The notes below the pieces were generated by a model. The model did not search any database, was not told where the DNA came from, and saw only the letters and a program-made list of their open reading frames with translations. The translations under genes were made by a program, and so were the position numbers. Below are positions 5,551 to 8,838 of a DNA stretch of 8,838 bases, in pieces. Location of the stretch: the NCBI GenBank assembly GCA_945877725.1, contig CAMDXR010000115.1, forward strand, positions 1 to 8,838, in the 5' to 3' direction. The DNA is from Limnohabitans sp. Rim8. Its GTDB lineage: Bacteria > Pseudomonadota > Gammaproteobacteria > Burkholderiales > Burkholderiaceae_C. The stretch's first letter is position 1. Every line of letters starts with the position of its first letter.

Positions 5551-6264
5551 TTATCCAGCCAAACCCACAAACACGTTTTGCACGTCGTCGTTGTTGTCGA
5601 TGGCCCCCAGGAAGGTTTCGACTTCTTCGAGTTGCTCGGCGCTCAAGTTGGCTGGGTTGACCGGGTTTTTGGGTTTGTAGCCCAATTTGGCCGCAACCAC
5701 GGTAAAACCGTGGGCGGGCAGGGCGCGGCTGACCAGGTCCAGGTCGGTGGCTTCGGTAATAAAGAGGGTCATGCCGTCTTCGTCGGCGGGTTCAAAGTCT
5801 TGCGCACCGGCCTCGATGGCGGCCAGTTCCGGGTCGGCCCCGGCTTGGGCGGGTTCGGCCTCGATCAGGCCCACATGGTCAAAATCCCACGACACCGAGC
5901 CCGAACTGCCCTGCTGGCCTTTGCGGAACAACACGCGCATTTCAGACGCACTGCGGTTCACGTTGTCGGTCAGCACCTCGATCATCACCGGCACTTGGTG
6001 CGGCGCAAAGCCTTCGTAAATCACGCGCTCAAAGCTGACCGCATCGCCCAGCAGGCCCGCACCTTTTTTGATGGCGCGTTCCAGGGTTTCTTTGGGCATG
6101 GACACCTTGCGGGCCTGTTCCACCACCAGGCGCAGGCGCGAATTGGCCGAGGGGTCGGCCCCGTTGCGGGCTGCAATCATGATGTCTTTGGCCAGACGGC
6201 CAAACAATTTGCCTCTGGCATCGGCTGCTTGTGCCTTGCCTTTTGCTTTCCACTGCGCGCCCAT
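5551..6264 (-). CDS. yebC: YebC/PmpR/TACO1-family protein
   Basis: This is a cytosolic protein of the YebC family, long annotated as a DNA-binding regulator (PmpR in Pseudomonas) and more recently linked to relief of ribosome stalling (bacterial YebC and mitochondrial TACO1). It has 237 residues, the usual length. An Arg/Lys-rich helical N-terminus (MGAQWKAKGKAQAADARGKL) is followed by ARKVSMPKETLERAIKKG (51-68), YEGFAP (83-88), LTDNVNRSASEMR (98-110), GSVSWDF (122-128) and a C-terminal DNNDDVQNVF (223-232). The N-terminus differs from the canonical MAGHSKWANIKHRK form, so this may be the second paralogue that many betaproteobacteria carry. AGGA lies 7 nt before the ATG. It is monocistronic, with its own terminator. 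Which molecular role applies is not decided by the sequence. Confidence 0.93.
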   Translation of the reverse strand: MGAQWKAKGKAQAADARGKLFGRLAKDIMIAARNGADPSANSRLRLVVEQARKVSMPKETLERAIKKGAGLLGDAVSFERVIYEGFAPHQVPVMIEVLTDNVNRSASEMRVLFRKGQQGSSGSVSWDFDHVGLIEAEPAQAGADPELAAIEAGAQDFEPADEDGMTLFITEATDLDLVSRALPAHGFTVVAAKLGYKPKNPVNPANLSAEQLEEVETFLGAIDNNDDVQNVFVGLAG

Positions 6265-6591
6265 GGGGTGTTCCTAGGTTTTGGCCGCCGCCTTTAGGGG
6301 CACGGGCCGGGTCAATCGGGCACCAGGCTCTTGGGCATGGCGCATGTCTGAAGGGGTGTCAGTTTAATCGCCAACGTCATGGCGAAGTGGATCGTCAAAA
6401 GAAGTGCAAAGGGGCCCAGGCCACCGACCCCGCTGTTTCAATGCCCCACAAGGGTCTGGTCAGTAAGCAAATGAGAGGGGCTTTTGAGATAAAGTCATGG
6501 GCTAAACCGCCTTAAAAGGGCGATTTTCGAGACGAATCGACAGACCGTCGAATAACGTATTGCTTTTTACACACCGATAACGAGAGTACCC
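6265..6591. other. Divergent 327-bp non-coding region
   Basis: The region lies between the divergent YebC-family and isocitrate dehydrogenase genes and should hold both promoters. I see no credible gene; short open frames here have no homology I recognise. Visible structure includes an 18-bp inverted repeat TCGCCA-N6-TGGCGA at 6368-6385. There are also three TCGA elements at 6527-6530, 6537-6540 and 6548-6551, spaced 10 and 11 bp, the last two forming TCGAC-AGACC-GTCGA. A CGCC/GGCG mini-hairpin lies near 6508-6523. No convincing -35/-10 pair with standard spacing was found by eye on either strand. GAGAG, 6 nt before the ATG at 6592, serves as ribosome site for the dehydrogenase. Confidence 0.6.
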
Positions 6592-8829
6592 ATGGCTGCT
6601 GAAAAATCAAAAATCATCTACACCCTGACCGATGAGGCCCCTTTGCTGGCCACCGCGTCGTTTTTGCCCATCATCCGCACCTTTACCGGCCCTGCAGGCA
6701 TTGAAGTGGCTGAAAGCGATATTTCAGTCGCGGCGCGAATTTTGGGTGAGTTTTCTGATTTGTTGCCCCCCGAGCAGCGTGCCCCCAACAACTTAGCCGA
6801 GTTGGGCAAATTGACCCTGAAGCCATCGGCCAACATCATCAAGTTGCCCAACATCAGCGCTTCGGTGGGCCAATTGGTGGCCGCCATCAAGGAGTTGCAG
6901 GCCAAAGGTTATGCCTTGCCCGATTACCCCGAAAACGCCAAAACCGAAGAAGAAAAGGCCCTGAAAGCCCGTTACGCCAAATGCACCGGTTCTGCCGTGA
7001 ACCCCGTGCTGCGTGAGGGCAACTCCGACCGCCGCGCACCGCGTGCCGTGAAAGAGTTTGCGCGCAAAAACCCGCACAGCATGGCCGAGTGGAGCCAAGC
7101 ATCGCGTTCGCACGTTTCGCACATGCATGCGGGCGATTTTTACCACGGCGAAAAGTCCATGACTTTGGACCGTCCCCGTGACGTGAAGATGGAGCTGATC
7201 ACCAAAAGCGGCAAAACCATCATTCTCAAACCCAAAGTTTCCTTGCTCGACCGTGAAGTCATCGACAGCATGTTCATGAGCAAAAAAGCGCTGGAAGAGT
7301 TCTACGAAAAAGAGATCGAAGACGCGCATAAAACCGGCGTGATGTTCTCCTTGCACGTCAAGGCCACCATGATGAAGGTCTCGCACCCCATCGTGTTTGG
7401 CCACTGCGTCAAGATTTTCTACAAAGAAGCCTTTACCAAGCACGCCAAATTGTTCGAAGAATTGGGCGTCAACGTGAACAACGGCATGGCCGACCTGTAC
7501 GGCAAGATCACCGCCCTGCCCCAGTCCAAGCAAGACGAGATCAAGCGCGACTTGCACGCTTGCCACGAGCACCGCCCCGAGTTGGCCATGGTCGATTCGG
7601 CCAAGGGCATTACCAATTTCCACTCGCCCAACGACGTGATAGTGGACGCCTCGATGCCCGCCATGATCCGCAATGGCGGCAAGATGTGGGGCGCCGACGG
7701 CCGCCTTAAAGACGTTAAGGCCGTGATGCCCGAGTCCACATTTGCCCGTATCTATCAGGAGATGATCAACTTCTGCAAGTGGCACGGCGCTTTCGATCCC
7801 CGCACCATGGGCACGGTGCCCAACGTGGGCCTGATGGCCCAGCAAGCCGAAGAATACGGCTCGCACGACAAGACGTTCGAGATTGCCGAAGACGGTGTGG
7901 CCAACATCACCGACATCAACACCGGAGAAGTGCTGTTGTCGCAAGACGTGGAGACGGGCGACATTTGGCGCATGTGCCAGGTCAAGGATGCCGCCATCCG
8001 TGACTGGGTCAAGCTGGCCGTGACGCGTGCCCGCAATTCCGGCATGCCGGTGGTGTTCTGGCTGGACCAGTACCGCCCGCATGAGGCGCAGTTGATCACC
8101 AAGGTCAAGATGTACCTGCACGAGCACAACACGGCCGGTCTGGAAATCCAGATCATGAGCCAGGTGCGCGCCATGCGTTATTCACTGGAGCGCGTGGTCC
8201 GTGGCTTGGACACCATCAGCGCCACGGGCAACATCTTGCGCGATTACCTGACCGACTTGTTCCCCATCATGGAGTTGGGCACCTCGGCCAAAATGTTGTC
8301 GGTCGTGCCTTTGATGGCCGGTGGCGGCATGTACGAAACCGGCGCCGGGGGTTCGGCTCCCAAGCATGTGCAGCAATTGGTCGAAGAAAACCATTTGCGC
8401 TGGGATTCCTTGGGTGAATTCTTGGCTTTGGCCGTGTCGCTGGAAGACCTGGGCCTGAAAACAGGCAACAAAAAGGCCGTTGTTTTGGCCAAGACGCTGG
8501 ATGCCGCGACTGGCCAACTGTTGGACAACAACAAGAACCCCTCGCCCAAAACCGGCCAATTGGACAACCGTGGCAGCCAGTTTTATCTGGCCATGTACTG
8601 GGCGCAAGAGTTGGCGGCACAAACCGATGACGCCGAATTGGCCGCCCAGTTCGCCCCATTGGCCAAATCTTTGACCGAGCATGAGCAAAAAATTGTCGGC
8701 GAACTCAATGCCGTGCAGGGCAAACCGGTGGACATTGGTGGCTATTACATGCCTGACCAAGCCAAGCTGGCCGCCATCATGCGCCCCAGCGCCACTTTCA
8801 ACGCCGATTTGGCCAGCGTGAAGAGCTGA
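6592..8829 (+). CDS. icd: Monomeric NADP-dependent isocitrate dehydrogenase
   Basis: This TCA-cycle enzyme oxidatively decarboxylates isocitrate to 2-oxoglutarate and makes NADPH in the cytosol. With 745 residues it is the large monomeric form known from Azotobacter and Corynebacterium, unrelated in length to the roughly 416-residue dimeric Icd. Residues known from the Azotobacter enzyme are all present at a steady +2/+3 offset. The substrate site has S134, N137, R141 and R147 (CTGSAVNPVLREGNSDRR), K257, Y422 and R550. The metal site has D352 (VIVDAS), D551 and D555 (ILRDYLTDLFP). The NADP site has H592 (PKHVQQ), R603 and D605 (HLRWDS). The C-terminal region reads MAGGGMYETGAGGSAPKH and DNRGSQFYLAMYWAQELA. 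The ATG follows GAGAG by 6 nt; the stop TGA leaves nine bases to the window end. It appears complete and functional. Some databases call this form idh or icd2. Confidence 0.97.
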   Translation: MAAEKSKIIYTLTDEAPLLATASFLPIIRTFTGPAGIEVAESDISVAARILGEFSDLLPPEQRAPNNLAELGKLTLKPSANIIKLPNISASVGQLVAAIKELQAKGYALPDYPENAKTEEEKALKARYAKCTGSAVNPVLREGNSDRRAPRAVKEFARKNPHSMAEWSQASRSHVSHMHAGDFYHGEKSMTLDRPRDVKMELITKSGKTIILKPKVSLLDREVIDSMFMSKKALEEFYEKEIEDAHKTGVMFSLHVKATMMKVSHPIVFGHCVKIFYKEAFTKHAKLFEELGVNVNNGMADLYGKITALPQSKQDEIKRDLHACHEHRPELAMVDSAKGITNFHSPNDVIVDASMPAMIRNGGKMWGADGRLKDVKAVMPESTFARIYQEMINFCKWHGAFDPRTMGTVPNVGLMAQQAEEYGSHDKTFEIAEDGVANITDINTGEVLLSQDVETGDIWRMCQVKDAAIRDWVKLAVTRARNSGMPVVFWLDQYRPHEAQLITKVKMYLHEHNTAGLEIQIMSQVRAMRYSLERVVRGLDTISATGNILRDYLTDLFPIMELGTSAKMLSVVPLMAGGGMYETGAGGSAPKHVQQLVEENHLRWDSLGEFLALAVSLEDLGLKTGNKKAVVLAKTLDAATGQLLDNNKNPSPKTGQLDNRGSQFYLAMYWAQELAAQTDDAELAAQFAPLAKSLTEHEQKIVGELNAVQGKPVDIGGYYMPDQAKLAAIMRPSATFNADLASVKS

Positions 8830-8838
8830 TCCACCGCA

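Noticed and set aside
4571..6277. Repeated CCTAGG hexamers (near 4572, 4926, 5438 and 6273), which seemed notable because CTAG is often scarce in proteobacteria
   Set aside because: Two are simply part of AGGA-type ribosome sites and the others share no flanking sequence or spacing; no system is implied.
5578..6297. A 239-codon plus-strand open frame opposite the YebC-family gene
   Set aside because: It is antisense to a clear family member and Phe/Gly/His-rich without motifs.
6274..6345. A 23-codon minus-strand frame whose TAG overlaps the Shine-Dalgarno of the YebC-family gene, suggesting a leader peptide
   Set aside because: It has no ribosome site, no codon run typical of attenuators and no terminator hairpin nearby; an open frame this short is expected by chance.
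6793..8127. A 444-codon minus-strand open frame inside the isocitrate dehydrogenase gene
   Set aside because: It is fully antisense to a well-supported enzyme gene, is rich in His, Val, Gly and Leu as expected from reversed GC-biased codons, and shows no recognisable domain.
1..8838. The possibility of a defence island, mobile element or biosynthetic cluster
   Set aside because: No transposase, integrase, nuclease, toxin, CRISPR repeat, attachment repeat or clustered biosynthetic gene is visible; the genes are metabolic and transport genes in uniform base composition.

Overview
This 8.8 kb window looks like an ordinary chromosomal segment of a betaproteobacterium, most likely Burkholderiales and perhaps Comamonadaceae. 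The grounds are a fairly GC-rich sequence, a monomeric (IDH-II type) NADP isocitrate dehydrogenase, a class I DAHP synthase and a short-N-terminus YebC paralogue. The taxonomic placement is inferred from protein style; no rRNA or other marker is present. I see no phage, insertion sequence, CRISPR, tRNA or rRNA gene.

Layout. Positions 1-283 (minus) hold the N-terminal part of a DUF3237 protein that runs off the left edge. It diverges, across a 69 bp gap with a small tandem repeat, from a complete DAHP synthase gene (353-1426, plus), the entry enzyme of the shikimate pathway. A clear intrinsic terminator follows it. A truncated CBS-domain fragment on the minus strand (1503-1679) then abuts the end of the next gene block.

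Positions 1688-5389 form one compact minus-strand operon, read right to left. It runs from a GntR/FCD regulator through a periplasmic substrate-binding protein and two HisM/HisQ-type permeases to an ATPase. This is a complete polar-amino-acid-type (PAAT) ABC importer with its own regulator as first cistron. Three of the four junctions overlap (4, 8 and 14 nt) and the fourth gap is 20 nt, so the genes are probably co-transcribed and translationally coupled. A 16 bp near-perfect palindrome at the regulator's start codon is a good candidate for the operator. The substrate is unknown; the binding protein keeps the carboxylate-binding Arg but lacks the usual acidic residue expected to hold the alpha-amino group.

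Positions 5551-6264 (minus) encode a YebC/PmpR/TACO1-family protein with its own terminator. A 327 bp non-coding divergent region separates it from the monomeric isocitrate dehydrogenase gene (6592-8829, plus), which is complete and has all the catalytic, metal and cofactor residues checked.

I do not find convincing evidence of an undescribed system. The points most worth a second look are the autoregulated importer with an atypical ligand pocket, its promoter and operator region, and the CBS remnant at the operon's downstream boundary.
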